Source: Ketogulonicigenium robustum (GTDB lineage Bacteria; Pseudomonadota; Alphaproteobacteria; Rhodobacterales; Rhodobacteraceae). Taken from it: a stretch of 64,000 nucleotides of DNA. The position numbers were made by a program, and so were the translations under genes. The stretch is from assembly GCF_002117445.1 (NCBI RefSeq), contig NZ_CP019937.1:2291501-2355500 (forward strand), given 5' to 3'. Under the pieces are notes generated by a model. It was not told where the DNA came from. It saw only the letters and a list, made by a program, of their open reading frames with translations, and made no database searches. Shown here piece after piece: positions 1 to 9,052 of the stretch (the stretch's first letter is position 1; each line of letters begins with the position of its first letter).

Positions 1-253
1 CGGGCGATAGGGCGGGTAGCAGGGCGGTTAAGTGCCCTACGTCGTCCAGCTTCGCCTGAAAGGTCAGCGCATCGTGAAAAAGGGTGACCGTGGTTCCGGC
101 TGCGCAAGGTGCATCCAGCACCGCGCGCACCAGACCCGCATCGGCGTCTTCGGCGGTGAAGGAAACGGCGCAGCTATCCGCCGCCGTTTGCGCGGCGGCG
201 AAGGGTGCGGGCAACGCCACAAGCGCTGCAAGGGCGATGCCCGCTGGGCGCAT
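1..253 (-). CDS. Exported hypothetical protein, partial (C-terminus beyond left edge)
   Basis: The open frame starts with an ATG that shares one base with the secA stop codon (TAATG), so it is probably translated by coupling after SecA. The first 20 or so residues ([20 protein letters not shown]) look like a cleavable Sec signal peptide ending near AAA-QT. The 84 visible residues contain two cysteines (in DSCAV and APCAA) that could form a periplasmic disulfide. I do not recognise the family. The position, directly downstream of secA in one operon, suggests a conserved envelope protein, but no function can be given. The frame is open to the window edge. Confidence 0.65.
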   Translation of the reverse strand, partial: MRPAGIALAALVALPAPFAAAQTAADSCAVSFTAEDADAGLVRAVLDAPCAAGTTVTLFHDALTFQAKLDDVGHLTALLPALSP

Positions 254-3060
254 TAATGCGCCCCGTGGCAGTTTTTGAACCGCTTGCCCGACCCGCAAGG
301 GCACGGGTCGTTGCGCGAGGGGTTGCCCCACGTGCTGCGGTCATTCTCGTCAAACCCCGGACGCGGGCCAGTGGGTTCGGCGGGCGGTGCAGCGGGGGCT
401 GCGGGTGCGGCAACGGGGGTCGACCCACCCGGCAAGCCGACAGGCCGCACCGATACTTGCGGTGCCGCGGGCGACGGCGACGGGGTGGGCGCTTGCGGGG
501 CGCGTGCGGCAGCTTCGGCGGCCATACGCTGGCGCTGTTGCTCCAGCATCTGGTTCATCAACGCTTCTTGCTGCTCGCGCGAGATCGGGCGGATTTGCGC
601 CAGCTTGGTCGATACCTCGGCCCGCAGCGATTCCAGCAGTTCTTCGAACAGTTGGAAGCTTTCGTTCTTGTATTCGTTCAGCGGGTCGCGTTGCGCATAG
701 CCACGGAAGCCGACGACCGAACGCAGGTGCTCCAGCCGCAGCAGGTGCTCGCGCCACTTCGCGTCGATGACCTGCAGCAGCATCTGCTTTTCGACCGACC
801 GCCACGTATCGGCGCCGAAGGCCTCGACCTGCGCGGCAGCGCGCTTGGCCGCCGATTCGATCAGACGGTCGCGGACAATCTCGGGGTCGATGTTTTCCTC
901 GGCCAGCCATGCATCCAGCGGCTCTTCCAAAACCAACTGCTCGGCGACGGCGGCTTTCAGCCCCTCGACGTCCCACTGGTCAGAATAGGTGCCGTAGGGC
1001 ATGTACTGCCCGACCAGATCCTCGATCGCCTGTTCGCGCATATCGCCGACAATCGCCGACAGATCCTGCGCTTCCATGATCTCGCGGCGCTGGCTGAAGA
1101 TCACCTTACGCTGATCGTTCATCACGTCGTCAAACTTCAGCAGCTGCTTGCGCACGTCGAAGTTGCGGCCCTCGACCTTGGCTTGCGCGCGCTCCAGCGA
1201 CTTGTTCACCCACGGGTGAACGATAGCCTCGCCTTCCTTCATGCCCAGCTTGGACAGAACGGAATCCAGACGCTCGGACCCGAAAATCCGCATCAGGTCG
1301 TCTTCCAGCGACAGGAAGAAGCTGGACCGGCCCGGGTCGCCCTGACGGCCCGAACGGCCGCGCAACTGGTTGTCGATCCGGCGCGATTCATGGCGTTCTG
1401 TGGCCAGAACGAACAGGCCGCCCGCCTCTTTCACCTTCTGCTTTTCTTCGGCGTGCTCGGCCTCGATCTGGGCACGCAGCGCGTCGGGGTCGGCGTTCGG
1501 ATCGGCCGCAACCGCCTCGAGCACCTTCATATCGACGTTGCCGCCCAGCTGAATGTCGGTCCCGCGACCGGCCATGTTGGTGGCGATGGTGACCGCGCCC
1601 AGTCGGCCCGCGTCGGCGATGATATGGGCTTCTTGCTCGTGTTGGCGGGCGTTCAGCACATTATGCGCGATACCGGCCTTGTTCAGCAGGTTCGACAGCA
1701 TCTCGGACTTTTCGATCGAGGTCGTGCCGACCAGAATCGGCTGGCCCTTGGCATGGGCGGCCTCGATCTCTTTGACAACACCTTCGAATTTCTCGCGCGT
1801 GGTGCGGTAGACTTGGTCGTGTTCATCCTTGCGTGCGATCGGCCGGTTCGTGGGAACCTCGACAACGCCAAGGCCGTAAATCTCGGCGAATTCTTCAGCC
1901 TCGGTCAACGCTGTACCAGTCATACCGGCCAGCTTTTTGTAAAGGCGGAAGTAGTTCTGGAACGTTACCTGCGCCAGCGTCACGTTCTCGGGCTGGATTT
2001 TGACGCCTTCTTTGGCTTCGATAGCTTGGTGCAGCCCTTCGGACAGGCGGCGGCCAACCATCATACGGCCGGTGAATTCGTCGATCAGCACGATTTCGTC
2101 GTTGCGGACGATATAATCCTTGTCGCGCTGATACAGAATGTGCGCGCGCAGGGCTTGGTTCACGTGGTGGACGATTGTCGTGCTGGCCGGGTCGTACAGC
2201 GACTGCTCGGCCGGCAGAATTTCCAGCGCGTGCAGGCGCTGTTCAAGGTATTCGTTCCCCTCGTCGGTCAGCGTGACGTTGCGCGCCTTTTCATCGACGG
2301 TGTAATGCTCGGGGACAAGCTCGGGGATGACCTTGTCGATGGCGATATACAGCTCGGACCGGTCTTGCGCGGGCCCCGAGATGATCAGCGGCGTGCGCGC
2401 TTCATCGATCAGGATCGAGTCCACTTCGTCGACAATCGCGTAGAAATGCGGGCGCTGGTTCATCTGTGCCAGATCGCCCTTCATGTTGTCGCGCAGGTAA
2501 TCGAAGCCCAGCTCGTTATTGGTGGCGTAGGTGATGTCGGCTGCGTAGGCGGCTTTCTTCTCGTCCTCGGGCTGCTGGGGGTAGACGACCGATGTGGTCA
2601 TCCCTAGTGCGCTGTAGACGCGCGCCATGATGCCCGCGTCGCGCTTGGCCAGATAGTCGTTCACCGTCACAACGTGGACGCCCTTGGCGGGGATCGCGTT
2701 CAGATACGCGGGGAAAGTCGCCATCAGCGTCTTGCCCTCGCCCGTTTTCATTTCGGCGATGTTGCCCTGGTGCAAGAACACACCAGCCATCAGTTGCACG
2801 TCAAAGGCGCGCAGGCCCAACGTGCGGCGCGCAGCCTCGCGGCAGTTCGCGAAGGCCTCGGGCAACAAATCGTCCAAGGTCTCGCCACCGGCGTAGCGCG
2901 TGCGGAATTCTTCCGTTTTTGCCTTCAGTCCAGCATCGTCAAGCGATTGGAACTGCGGCTCGAGTGCGTTGATCTTGGCGATCAGGCTACGGGTAGCCTT
3001 GACCTTCCTGTCATTTGCCGACCCGAAAATCTTTCGTGTCAGCGTTTCAAATCCCAGCAT
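253..3060 (-). CDS. secA: Preprotein translocase ATPase SecA
   Basis: SecA is the cytosolic motor that pushes unfolded preproteins through SecYEG using ATP. At 935 residues it has the usual full length. The Walker A motif GEGKT lies at residues 107-111 and the Walker B/DEAD-type motif DEVD at 211-214, followed by LIDEARTP. Helicase motif VI-like residues are visible in [14 protein letters not shown] proline/alanine-rich linker leads to the C-terminal zinc-binding SEC-C motif with Cys920, Cys922, Cys931 and His932, which contacts SecB; a secB gene is also in this window. The ATG start has family-typical [14 protein letters not shown]. The downstream exported protein overlaps its stop. The peptidylprolyl isomerase gene upstream is divergent, with a 212-bp gap. 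Confidence 0.98.
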   Translation of the reverse strand: MLGFETLTRKIFGSANDRKVKATRSLIAKINALEPQFQSLDDAGLKAKTEEFRTRYAGGETLDDLLPEAFANCREAARRTLGLRAFDVQLMAGVFLHQGNIAEMKTGEGKTLMATFPAYLNAIPAKGVHVVTVNDYLAKRDAGIMARVYSALGMTTSVVYPQQPEDEKKAAYAADITYATNNELGFDYLRDNMKGDLAQMNQRPHFYAIVDEVDSILIDEARTPLIISGPAQDRSELYIAIDKVIPELVPEHYTVDEKARNVTLTDEGNEYLEQRLHALEILPAEQSLYDPASTTIVHHVNQALRAHILYQRDKDYIVRNDEIVLIDEFTGRMMVGRRLSEGLHQAIEAKEGVKIQPENVTLAQVTFQNYFRLYKKLAGMTGTALTEAEEFAEIYGLGVVEVPTNRPIARKDEHDQVYRTTREKFEGVVKEIEAAHAKGQPILVGTTSIEKSEMLSNLLNKAGIAHNVLNARQHEQEAHIIADAGRLGAVTIATNMAGRGTDIQLGGNVDMKVLEAVAADPNADPDALRAQIEAEHAEEKQKVKEAGGLFVLATERHESRRIDNQLRGRSGRQGDPGRSSFFLSLEDDLMRIFGSERLDSVLSKLGMKEGEAIVHPWVNKSLERAQAKVEGRNFDVRKQLLKFDDVMNDQRKVIFSQRREIMEAQDLSAIVGDMREQAIEDLVGQYMPYGTYSDQWDVEGLKAAVAEQLVLEEPLDAWLAEENIDPEIVRDRLIESAAKRAAAQVEAFGADTWRSVEKQMLLQVIDAKWREHLLRLEHLRSVVGFRGYAQRDPLNEYKNESFQLFEELLESLRAEVSTKLAQIRPISREQQEALMNQMLEQQRQRMAAEAAARAPQAPTPSPSPAAPQVSVRPVGLPGGSTPVAAPAAPAAPPAEPTGPRPGFDENDRSTWGNPSRNDPCPCGSGKRFKNCHGAH

Positions 3061-3272
3061 ATTCCGTCGTCCCCGACTGCTTGTCCGCGCCTACGTGTTC
3101 ATCCGACTGTGAGGGCCGCGATGCTTGTCGTGTCCGCGCCCAAGGCGTAATAAGGCGCCGGAAGGCCTGAAATAGGCGGTCCAACGGCCACCAAAGCCCG
3201 CTGGGGATGTAAGGGGCTGGTGTCTTAGTGTCAACGTCGCCGCAGATTGGCGACCGAACAAGGAAGATTTTA

Positions 3273-4157
3273 ATGGCCAGACGTAACCTGCTTGCCGCTA
3301 GCCGCGGCGTAGCCTTGGGGCTCTCGCTCTCTTTGCTCGCCCTTGCGCCCGCGTTGGCACAAGATGCCCCGACGCGCGACACGGTTATCGCCAGCGTGAA
3401 CGGCAGTGACATCACTTTGGGCGAACTGCTGCTGGCCTATTCGGGCCTGCCCCAGCAATATCGCCAACTGCCCGCCGACGTACTGCTTCCCAGCCTGATC
3501 GACCAGATGGTGCAGCAACAACTGCTGGCCGAACAAGTGACCGACGTGCCCGCCCGCGTTGAAATGGCCCTGTCCAACGAACGCCGCGAGATGCTGTCGT
3601 ACGAGGCCGTCCAAGGCCTGCTGGCCGATGCTGTCACCGACGAATCCCTGCAAGCCGCCTATGACAAGGCCTTCGAGGGCGTCACTCCCGGCAACGAATA
3701 CAGCGCCGCCCACATCTTGGTCGCCACCAAGGACGAGGCCGACGCCGTCATCGCCCGTCTGAACGCCGGCGAAGCGTTTGCCGATGTCGCCAAGGAAGTG
3801 TCACTGGACACCGGTTCGGGCGCCAATGGCGGCGAGCTGGGCTGGTTCGCCCCCGACATGATGGTCGAGCCCTTTGCCAACGGCGTGGTCGCGCTGGGTG
3901 AAGAAGGCAAGTTCGACGTCGTATCCGAGCCTGTCGAATCGCAATTCGGCTTCCACGTGATCGAAGTGCACGAACAGCGCCCGCAATCGCTGCCGAAAAT
4001 CGACGAAATCCGCGCCGATCTGGAAAATACCGTTCGCCAAGATAAGCTGATGGAAATATTGACGGATCTTGAAGCCAAAGGCACGGTCACCCGCACCGAC
4101 CTGTCGACTTACGACCCGACTGCACTTTTGAACCTTGATCTGCTGAATCAGGAATAA
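3273..4157 (+). CDS. Parvulin-type peptidylprolyl isomerase, exported
   Basis: This periplasmic foldase of the PpiC/SurA rotamase class catalyses cis-trans isomerisation of prolyl bonds in exported proteins. I chose the ATG preceded by AAGGAAG seven bases upstream rather than an earlier in-frame ATG, because it places a clear signal peptide (MARRNLLAASRG then a Leu/Ala-rich core ending ALA-QD) at the N-terminus. The protein is 294 residues. A SurA-like helical N-domain is followed by the parvulin domain in roughly residues 140-235, with EYSAAHILV, NGGELGWF and FGFHVIEV. It faces away from secA and is followed after 5 bases by argJ. Confidence 0.93.
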   Translation: MARRNLLAASRGVALGLSLSLLALAPALAQDAPTRDTVIASVNGSDITLGELLLAYSGLPQQYRQLPADVLLPSLIDQMVQQQLLAEQVTDVPARVEMALSNERREMLSYEAVQGLLADAVTDESLQAAYDKAFEGVTPGNEYSAAHILVATKDEADAVIARLNAGEAFADVAKEVSLDTGSGANGGELGWFAPDMMVEPFANGVVALGEEGKFDVVSEPVESQFGFHVIEVHEQRPQSLPKIDEIRADLENTVRQDKLMEILTDLEAKGTVTRTDLSTYDPTALLNLDLLNQE

Positions 4158-4162
4158 CACCG

Positions 4163-5377
4163 ATGGCCGTCTCGCCCCTCGCCCCTGCCGCCTTCCCCAG
4201 CCTTCCCGCGATTGCGGGGGTGCGTTTTGCCACGGCCGAGGCCGGCGTGCGCTACAAGGGGCGCACCGATGTCATGCTGGCCGTGCTGGACGCGGGCAGT
4301 GTGGTTGCGGGCGTCTTCACCCGCTCGGCGACGCGTTCGGCGGCGGTGTTGGATTGTCAGGCCAAAAACGGCCTGCCTGCAACGGGCGCGGCGGCCATCC
4401 TTGTAAACTCGGGCAACTCGAACGCCTTTACCGGCAAAATCGGGGCCACATCGGTTGCCGCCATCTCGGCGGCAACCGCCGAAATTCTGGGGATCGCCCC
4501 CGAGCGCGTCTTTACGTCATCAACCGGCGTGATTGGCGAGCCGCTGCCGCACGAGCGGATCTTGGCCGCGCTGGCCGATCTGAAAGACGGGCTGCGCGCC
4601 GATGCAATTGATACCGCCGCCCGCGCCATCATGACGACCGACACCTTCCCCAAAGGCGCCAGCGCCACGGTGAATGTCGGCGGCAAAACCGTGACCATCG
4701 CAGGCATCGCCAAGGGGTCGGGCATGATCGCCCCCGATATGGCGACCATGCTGGTCTATATCTTTACCGACGCCCTGATCGACCACGCCAGCCTGCAGGC
4801 CATGGTTTCAGGCTCGGCCGATGGCACGTTCAACTGCATCACAGTTGATAGCGACACATCGACATCCGACACCGTTTTGGTTGCAGCGACTGGTGCCAGC
4901 GGCGTGCAGGTGGCCGGAAACGACGCCTTTGCCACCGCCCTGACCGACGTGATGCGCGATCTGGCACTGCAAGTGGTGCGCGACGGCGAAGGCGCGACGA
5001 AATTTATCGAAGTGCAGGTCAGCGGGGCTGCCGATGCCGCCGATGCGCGGAAAGTCGCCATGTCGATTGCTAACTCGCCCCTCGTGAAAACCGCCGTCGC
5101 GGGCGAGGATGCGAACTGGGGCCGCGTTGTGATGGCTGTCGGCAAATCGGGCGCTGCGGCCGACCGCGACCGGCTTGCAATCCGCTTTGGCGACATCTGG
5201 GTCGCCCGCGAAGGATACCGCGACCCCGCCTATTCCGAGGACGAAACCTCGGCTTACATGAAAAACCCCGAGCTGGTGATCGGCGTCGATCTGGGCCTTG
5301 GCGAGGGCACCGCAACGGTGTGGACCTGCGATCTGACGCACGGCTATATCGACATCAACGCGGACTACCGCTCGTGA
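4163..5377 (+). CDS. argJ: Bifunctional ornithine acetyltransferase / N-acetylglutamate synthase ArgJ
   Basis: ArgJ recycles the acetyl group from N-acetylornithine to glutamate in arginine biosynthesis, and in the bifunctional type it also makes N-acetylglutamate from acetyl-CoA. The 404-residue protein is synthesised as a precursor that cleaves itself. The conserved site KGSGMIAPDMATML is present, so cleavage is expected between Ala194 and the nucleophile Thr195, giving alpha and beta chains. The late motif GEDANWGRV is also present. Whether it is mono- or bifunctional cannot be judged here. Its stop overlaps the GTG start of mutT. A second arginine gene, argG, lies 27 kb away. Confidence 0.97.
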   Translation: MAVSPLAPAAFPSLPAIAGVRFATAEAGVRYKGRTDVMLAVLDAGSVVAGVFTRSATRSAAVLDCQAKNGLPATGAAAILVNSGNSNAFTGKIGATSVAAISAATAEILGIAPERVFTSSTGVIGEPLPHERILAALADLKDGLRADAIDTAARAIMTTDTFPKGASATVNVGGKTVTIAGIAKGSGMIAPDMATMLVYIFTDALIDHASLQAMVSGSADGTFNCITVDSDTSTSDTVLVAATGASGVQVAGNDAFATALTDVMRDLALQVVRDGEGATKFIEVQVSGAADAADARKVAMSIANSPLVKTAVAGEDANWGRVVMAVGKSGAAADRDRLAIRFGDIWVAREGYRDPAYSEDETSAYMKNPELVIGVDLGLGEGTATVWTCDLTHGYIDINADYRS

Positions 5378-5787
5378 AGCTTGTTCTGGTGGCCGCCGTC
5401 GCGCTTATCCGCGACCAGCGTGTTCTACTCGCGCAGCGCCCCGCCGGCAAATCGCTGGCAGGCCTGTGGGAATTCCCCGGTGGCAAGCTGGAGGCTGGCG
5501 AGTCGCCCGAACAAGCGCTGATTCGCGAGATGGAGGAGGAGCTGGGCATCCGCGCCACCCCCGATGCCCTGACACCGCTGGCCTTCGCCAGCCATTCTTA
5601 TCCCGACTTCCACCTACTGATGCCCCTTTACGCTTGCCGCAAATGGGATGGCACCCCGCAGGGCCGCGAGGGGCAGGCGATAGAATGGGCCGGCATCAAT
5701 GACTTGGACAATTACCCGATGCCGCCTGCCGATCTGCCGCTTATAACTCCCTTGCGTCAAGAGTTGTCGGGAAATTTTATTTCCTAA
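5374..5787 (+). CDS. mutT: 8-oxo-dGTP diphosphatase MutT (Nudix)
   Basis: MutT removes 8-oxo-dGTP from the nucleotide pool and prevents A:T to C:G transversions. I chose the GTG that overlaps the argJ stop (GTGA). It gives a 137-residue protein starting MKLVLVAAVALI, the normal MutT N-terminus, whereas the longer frame would extend back into argJ. The Nudix box is complete: Gly37, Glu43, then REMEEELGI at 51-59. EFPGGKLEAGES and the late LPLITPLRQEL also fit. It is the last gene of a ppiase-argJ-mutT run. A second, unrelated Nudix gene occurs at 29 kb. Confidence 0.93.
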   Translation: MKLVLVAAVALIRDQRVLLAQRPAGKSLAGLWEFPGGKLEAGESPEQALIREMEEELGIRATPDALTPLAFASHSYPDFHLLMPLYACRKWDGTPQGREGQAIEWAGINDLDNYPMPPADLPLITPLRQELSGNFIS

Positions 5788-5861
5788 TTGTTTACTTTTT
5801 GATTGCAAAATAACCCTTCAACCCGCAAAGTGCTTAAACGCACGGCATTTGGGAGGGTGTC

Positions 5862-5984
5862 ATGTTTCGTACGATAAAAGTGACCGCTAGCTTGTTTGTT
5901 CAAGGACAGCTGGTTCGGGCGTTGGAGGATGGACGCCTTGTGATTCGTGTTGGTGACAGATTGGTGTCCGGCAGCGCCGTTTAA
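5862..5984 (+). CDS. Hypothetical 40-residue protein
   Basis: This short ORF encodes MFRTIKVTASLFVQGQLVRA followed by LEDGRLVIRVGDRLVSGSAV. A strong Shine-Dalgarno sequence (GGGAGG) sits five bases before the ATG, and a strong intrinsic terminator follows 45 bases after the stop. It has no membrane segment, no cysteine, and a mix of basic and acidic residues; the alternating hydrophobic pattern (LVRALEDGRLVIRVGDRLV) suggests a small beta-rich fold. I do not recognise it. It lies in a short AT-richer stretch between mutT and a convergent reductase gene. It could instead be the 5' part of a small RNA, but the clean SD argues for translation. Confidence 0.55.
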   Translation: MFRTIKVTASLFVQGQLVRALEDGRLVIRVGDRLVSGSAV

Positions 5985-6029
5985 GACGCGCCACACCAAT
6001 TCACCTGACGGCTCTGTTGGAAGACTTGG

Positions 6030-6061
6030 AACCTGCTGCGCATCACGCAGCAGGTTTTTTT
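6030..6061 (+). terminator. Rho-independent terminator after the 40-residue ORF
   Basis: A perfect stem, AACCTGCTGCG paired with CGCAGCAGGTT around a five-base loop (CATCA), is followed by a run of seven T. It closes the plus-strand unit containing the short ORF and possibly read-through from mutT. Confidence 0.92.
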
Positions 6062-6081
6062 CATGCCGGTCTGGCGCGTTG

Positions 6082-7185
6082 TCAGGGGTGTGCGGAATAG
6101 GGCAACCAATCGGTATAGCCGCGCACATCCCCGCCATACAGCGTAGCGCGATCACTGGGTGTCAGCGGCCAACCGTGGCGGAAGCGCTCGACCAGATCGG
6201 GGTTCGACGTCAGCGGCACGCCAAACGCGGCGATGTCGATCAGGCCCGCCTGCAAAAGCGCGTCGGCTTTTCGCAAATCAAGTCCACCCGCAAGGATCAA
6301 GGCCCCCGTCCAGCCTGCACGCACCTGCGCCAAGAACCCTTCGGGCATGACGCGCGCACCGCCGACTAGCTGGTCCATCAGGTGCAGATAGGCCAGTTTA
6401 CGGGCCTCTAGCGCCTCGACCAACGCCAAGTACGTTTCTGCTTCACCGTCAAACGGCGTCAGCGCATTCACCCGCCCGAACGGCGACAGCCGAATGGCGA
6501 CCTTGTCGGCCCCCACCCGCGCAACGCAGGCATCCACAACCGCAATCGCGAAACGCAGGCGGTTTTCAATGGTCTGCGCGCCGTAATCGTCAGTCCGGTC
6601 GTTGACGTTGGCGTTCAGGAACTGCTCGATCAAGTACCCGTTGGCACCGTGAATCTCGACACCGTCGAACCCGGCCTTGATCGCGTTTTCAGCCGCATCG
6701 GCATAGGCCTCAACCACAACGGGAATTTCGTCGGTCGTCAACGCTTGCGGCTGCGACATCGGCACGAAACCCTGCGTCCCGTCGGGGTTCTGCACGAAGG
6801 TGCGCGCCCCTTCGGCTGTCTGGCTGGTCGCGCTTTGGGGCGGCTTGCCGCCGGGTTGCAGCGATGTGTGACTGGCGCGGCCGACGTGCCAGATCTGGGC
6901 GAAGATCGCGGCACCTTGGTCGTGCACCGCCTGCACAACCGGGGCCCACGCCGTGACTTGCGCGTCCGACCAGATGCCGGGGCTATCGAACCAGCCGCAG
7001 CCTTCAGGGCTGATGATGGTGCCTTCGGTAACAATCAGGCCGACGCCTGCGCGCTGCGCGTAGTAGCGCACCATTTCAGGGGTGGGCACAGCGCCGGTCG
7101 CGCGCGACCGCGTCATAGGGGCCATCGCCGCGCGGTTCTTAAGCGTCAGCTTGCCCAGTTGGTACGATGAAAAAAGATCTGTCAT
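6082..7185 (-). CDS. NADH:flavin oxidoreductase, Old Yellow Enzyme family (NemA-like)
   Basis: This FMN-dependent ene-reductase is of the type that reduces activated C=C bonds or nitro and maleimide compounds with NAD(P)H. The 367-residue start was chosen at MTDLFSSYQLGKL because GGAAAG lies seven bases upstream; an earlier in-frame ATG lacks such a site. Family marks are LKNRAAMAPMTRSRA, HVGRASH, the ligand-binding pair His179/Asn182 in HGANGYLIEQF, and LILAGGLD near the phosphate site. It most resembles the NemA/xenobiotic reductase branch, but its substrate is unknown. It lies downstream of dctM, separated by a hairpin at the dctM stop. Confidence 0.93.
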   Translation of the reverse strand: MTDLFSSYQLGKLTLKNRAAMAPMTRSRATGAVPTPEMVRYYAQRAGVGLIVTEGTIISPEGCGWFDSPGIWSDAQVTAWAPVVQAVHDQGAAIFAQIWHVGRASHTSLQPGGKPPQSATSQTAEGARTFVQNPDGTQGFVPMSQPQALTTDEIPVVVEAYADAAENAIKAGFDGVEIHGANGYLIEQFLNANVNDRTDDYGAQTIENRLRFAIAVVDACVARVGADKVAIRLSPFGRVNALTPFDGEAETYLALVEALEARKLAYLHLMDQLVGGARVMPEGFLAQVRAGWTGALILAGGLDLRKADALLQAGLIDIAAFGVPLTSNPDLVERFRHGWPLTPSDRATLYGGDVRGYTDWLPYSAHP

Positions 7186-7246
7186 TTTGTGACTTTCCGA
7201 CATGCGATGCCGCAAGTGTGAGGCCGCAAAATGACAGTGTAAAGAC

Positions 7247-7272
7247 GCCAGCCCGCATTAACGCAGGCTGGC
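7247..7272 (-). terminator. Hairpin overlapping the dctM stop codon
   Basis: On the minus strand GCCAGCCTGCG can pair with TGCGGGCTGGC (11 pairs including G-U) around a TTAA loop that holds the dctM stop codon. It is followed by GTCTTTAC, so the U-tract is poor. It may terminate or stabilise the TRAP operon transcript before the reductase gene. Confidence 0.5.
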
Positions 7273-8574
7273 CCCCATCACATAATCGGGCAGCGCTGTC
7301 GCAATCGCGGGGAAGATCGACAAAATCACCACCCCAACCACCATCGCCAACCAGAACGGCACGATGCCGCGATAGATCTCGATCTGCGGCACTTTGGGCA
7401 CGATGGAATGCACAATGAACACGTTCATCCCTACCGGCGGCGACAGCAAGCCCATCTCTAGCACGACCATCACGATGACGCCGAACCAGATCGGATCGAA
7501 CCCCAGCGCGGTGATGACCGGGAAGAAGATCGGCAGCGTCAGCACCAGCATGGCAAAGCCGTCCATGAACATGCCCAGCACGACATAGCACAGCAAAATC
7601 AGGCCCATCACAAGCCACGGCGACAACCCCGACCCCGTCAGGAACCCGCCAATCGCCTGCGGAATATGGCTGAGGGCCATGAACGGGTTGAACAGGTGTG
7701 CGCCGATCAAAATCAGCATGACAGTTGCGGATGTCAGGGCCGAATCCATGCCTGCATCCCACAAATCGCGCAGCTTGATCTCGCGCCGCGCCAGCCCGAT
7801 GACCGCCATCAGGCCCGCACCCACCGCCGCCGATTCAACCGGCGAGAAAAGCCCCGTATATAGCCCGCCGATCGTCACTGCGATAATCGCAACGCCCGGC
7901 AGCGCGGCCAGCATCGCACGCAGCGTGGCATCGCAGGGCACCGCCTCGCCCGCTGGGCCAGCCTCGGGGCGCAGCCAGCAAATGATGGCAACCGTCGCCA
8001 TGAACAGCGCCAGCAGCAACAAGCCAGGCAAGAAGCCGGCCAAGAAAAGCCGCCCGATGGATTGCTCGGTCAGGATCGCGTAAATCACGAAACCAGTCGA
8101 TGGCGGGATTAGGATGCCCAGCGTGCCGCCCGCCGCAACCGTCGCGGTCGACAGGCGCGGCGAATAGCGGTAGCGCTCCATCTCGCCCAAGGCGACTTTG
8201 CCCATCGTCAGCGCCGACGCGATGGACGACCCGCTGAGGGCCGAAAACGCGCCGCAGCCGATCAGCGTGGCATGCGCCAGCCCCCCGCGCAGCCGCCCCA
8301 CAGCGGCATAGGCCGCCGCATAAAGGCTGCGGCTGATGCTGGTGCGCGTCGCCAAATTCCCCATCAGAATGAACAGCGGAATCACCACAAGTTCAAACTT
8401 GCTAGCCAAGGTAAAGCTTTCAGATGCCAGCAACCCCATCGCGACGGGTAGGCCCGAAAGCAGCGTGATGCCGACAAAACCCACGACAAACATGGCAATC
8501 GCCACGGGGATGCGCAGCATAATCAGCGCCAGCAGGATGATAACGCCCGCCAGTCCCGCAAGTGTATCAATCAT
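7258..8574 (-). CDS. dctM: TRAP transporter large permease DctM
   Basis: This is the large membrane subunit of a tripartite ATP-independent periplasmic transporter, which carries substrate across the inner membrane driven by a sodium or proton gradient. The protein has 438 residues with about a dozen hydrophobic segments. Family-typical stretches include IPLFILMGNLATR, GLLASESFTLASKFELVVIP and SPPVGMNVFIVHSI. Its start overlaps the dctQ stop by eight bases, so the two are translationally coupled. The transported compound cannot be read from the permease, and the MetE-like gene upstream is the only contextual hint. Confidence 0.96.
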   Translation of the reverse strand: MIDTLAGLAGVIILLALIMLRIPVAIAMFVVGFVGITLLSGLPVAMGLLASESFTLASKFELVVIPLFILMGNLATRTSISRSLYAAAYAAVGRLRGGLAHATLIGCGAFSALSGSSIASALTMGKVALGEMERYRYSPRLSTATVAAGGTLGILIPPSTGFVIYAILTEQSIGRLFLAGFLPGLLLLALFMATVAIICWLRPEAGPAGEAVPCDATLRAMLAALPGVAIIAVTIGGLYTGLFSPVESAAVGAGLMAVIGLARREIKLRDLWDAGMDSALTSATVMLILIGAHLFNPFMALSHIPQAIGGFLTGSGLSPWLVMGLILLCYVVLGMFMDGFAMLVLTLPIFFPVITALGFDPIWFGVIVMVVLEMGLLSPPVGMNVFIVHSIVPKVPQIEIYRGIVPFWLAMVVGVVILSIFPAIATALPDYVMGASLR

Positions 8575-9052
8575 TTGCGGATGCCCCTGTCACAGGTTTC
8601 TTCGCTACAAGGCGCAGCAGCGCGCCCACAGCGCCGATGGCCGCAAAGGCAGCCAGCGCGTATTGGAAGGGCGCTTTGGGCACCCCCAGAATGTTCGATT
8701 TCAGCCCGAACATCTGCGAAAGCTGCGCCGCTTGAATCGTCGCCCATGCCAAAGTCGCCCACAGGGCCAAGGCCAGAAAAGCAGCCAATCGGTCGGCCAA
8801 CGCCGCCACCGCAGGTGACATGGCACCCGCGAACAGGTCGACGCGGATCTGCCCGCCACGATGGTCCAGCAACGCGACCGAGCCGAAGATCACGACGACC
8901 ATGACCATCTCGGTCACCTCTTGCGCGCCAAACAGCGGACGCCCGATGGCGCGCCCGACAACATCGACCAGCAAAAGGGCTGCGATTAGCAGCAGGCCCG
9001 CGCCTGCAATGCGGGCGCAAAGGGTTGCCAAAAGGCCGAAAGCGCGCGTCAT
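8567..9052 (-). CDS. dctQ: TRAP transporter small permease DctQ
   Basis: DctQ is the small membrane partner of DctM in TRAP transporters. The 161-residue protein has four predicted membrane segments (around residues 8-30, 45-62, 88-108 and 128-148), the standard topology. The motif FGSVALLDHRGGQIRVDLF between segments two and three is typical. The start overlaps the dctP stop as ATGA and the stop overlaps dctM by eight bases, so the three genes form one tightly coupled unit. Confidence 0.93.
   Translation of the reverse strand: MTRAFGLLATLCARIAGAGLLLIAALLLVDVVGRAIGRPLFGAQEVTEMVMVVVIFGSVALLDHRGGQIRVDLFAGAMSPAVAALADRLAAFLALALWATLAWATIQAAQLSQMFGLKSNILGVPKAPFQYALAAFAAIGAVGALLRLVAKKPVTGASAND

Noticed and set aside
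205-2607. 800-codon plus-strand ORF opposite secA
   Set aside because: It is a shadow of the secA frame in high-GC DNA; the composition is Arg/Leu/His-rich with no domain, while the opposite strand encodes full SecA.
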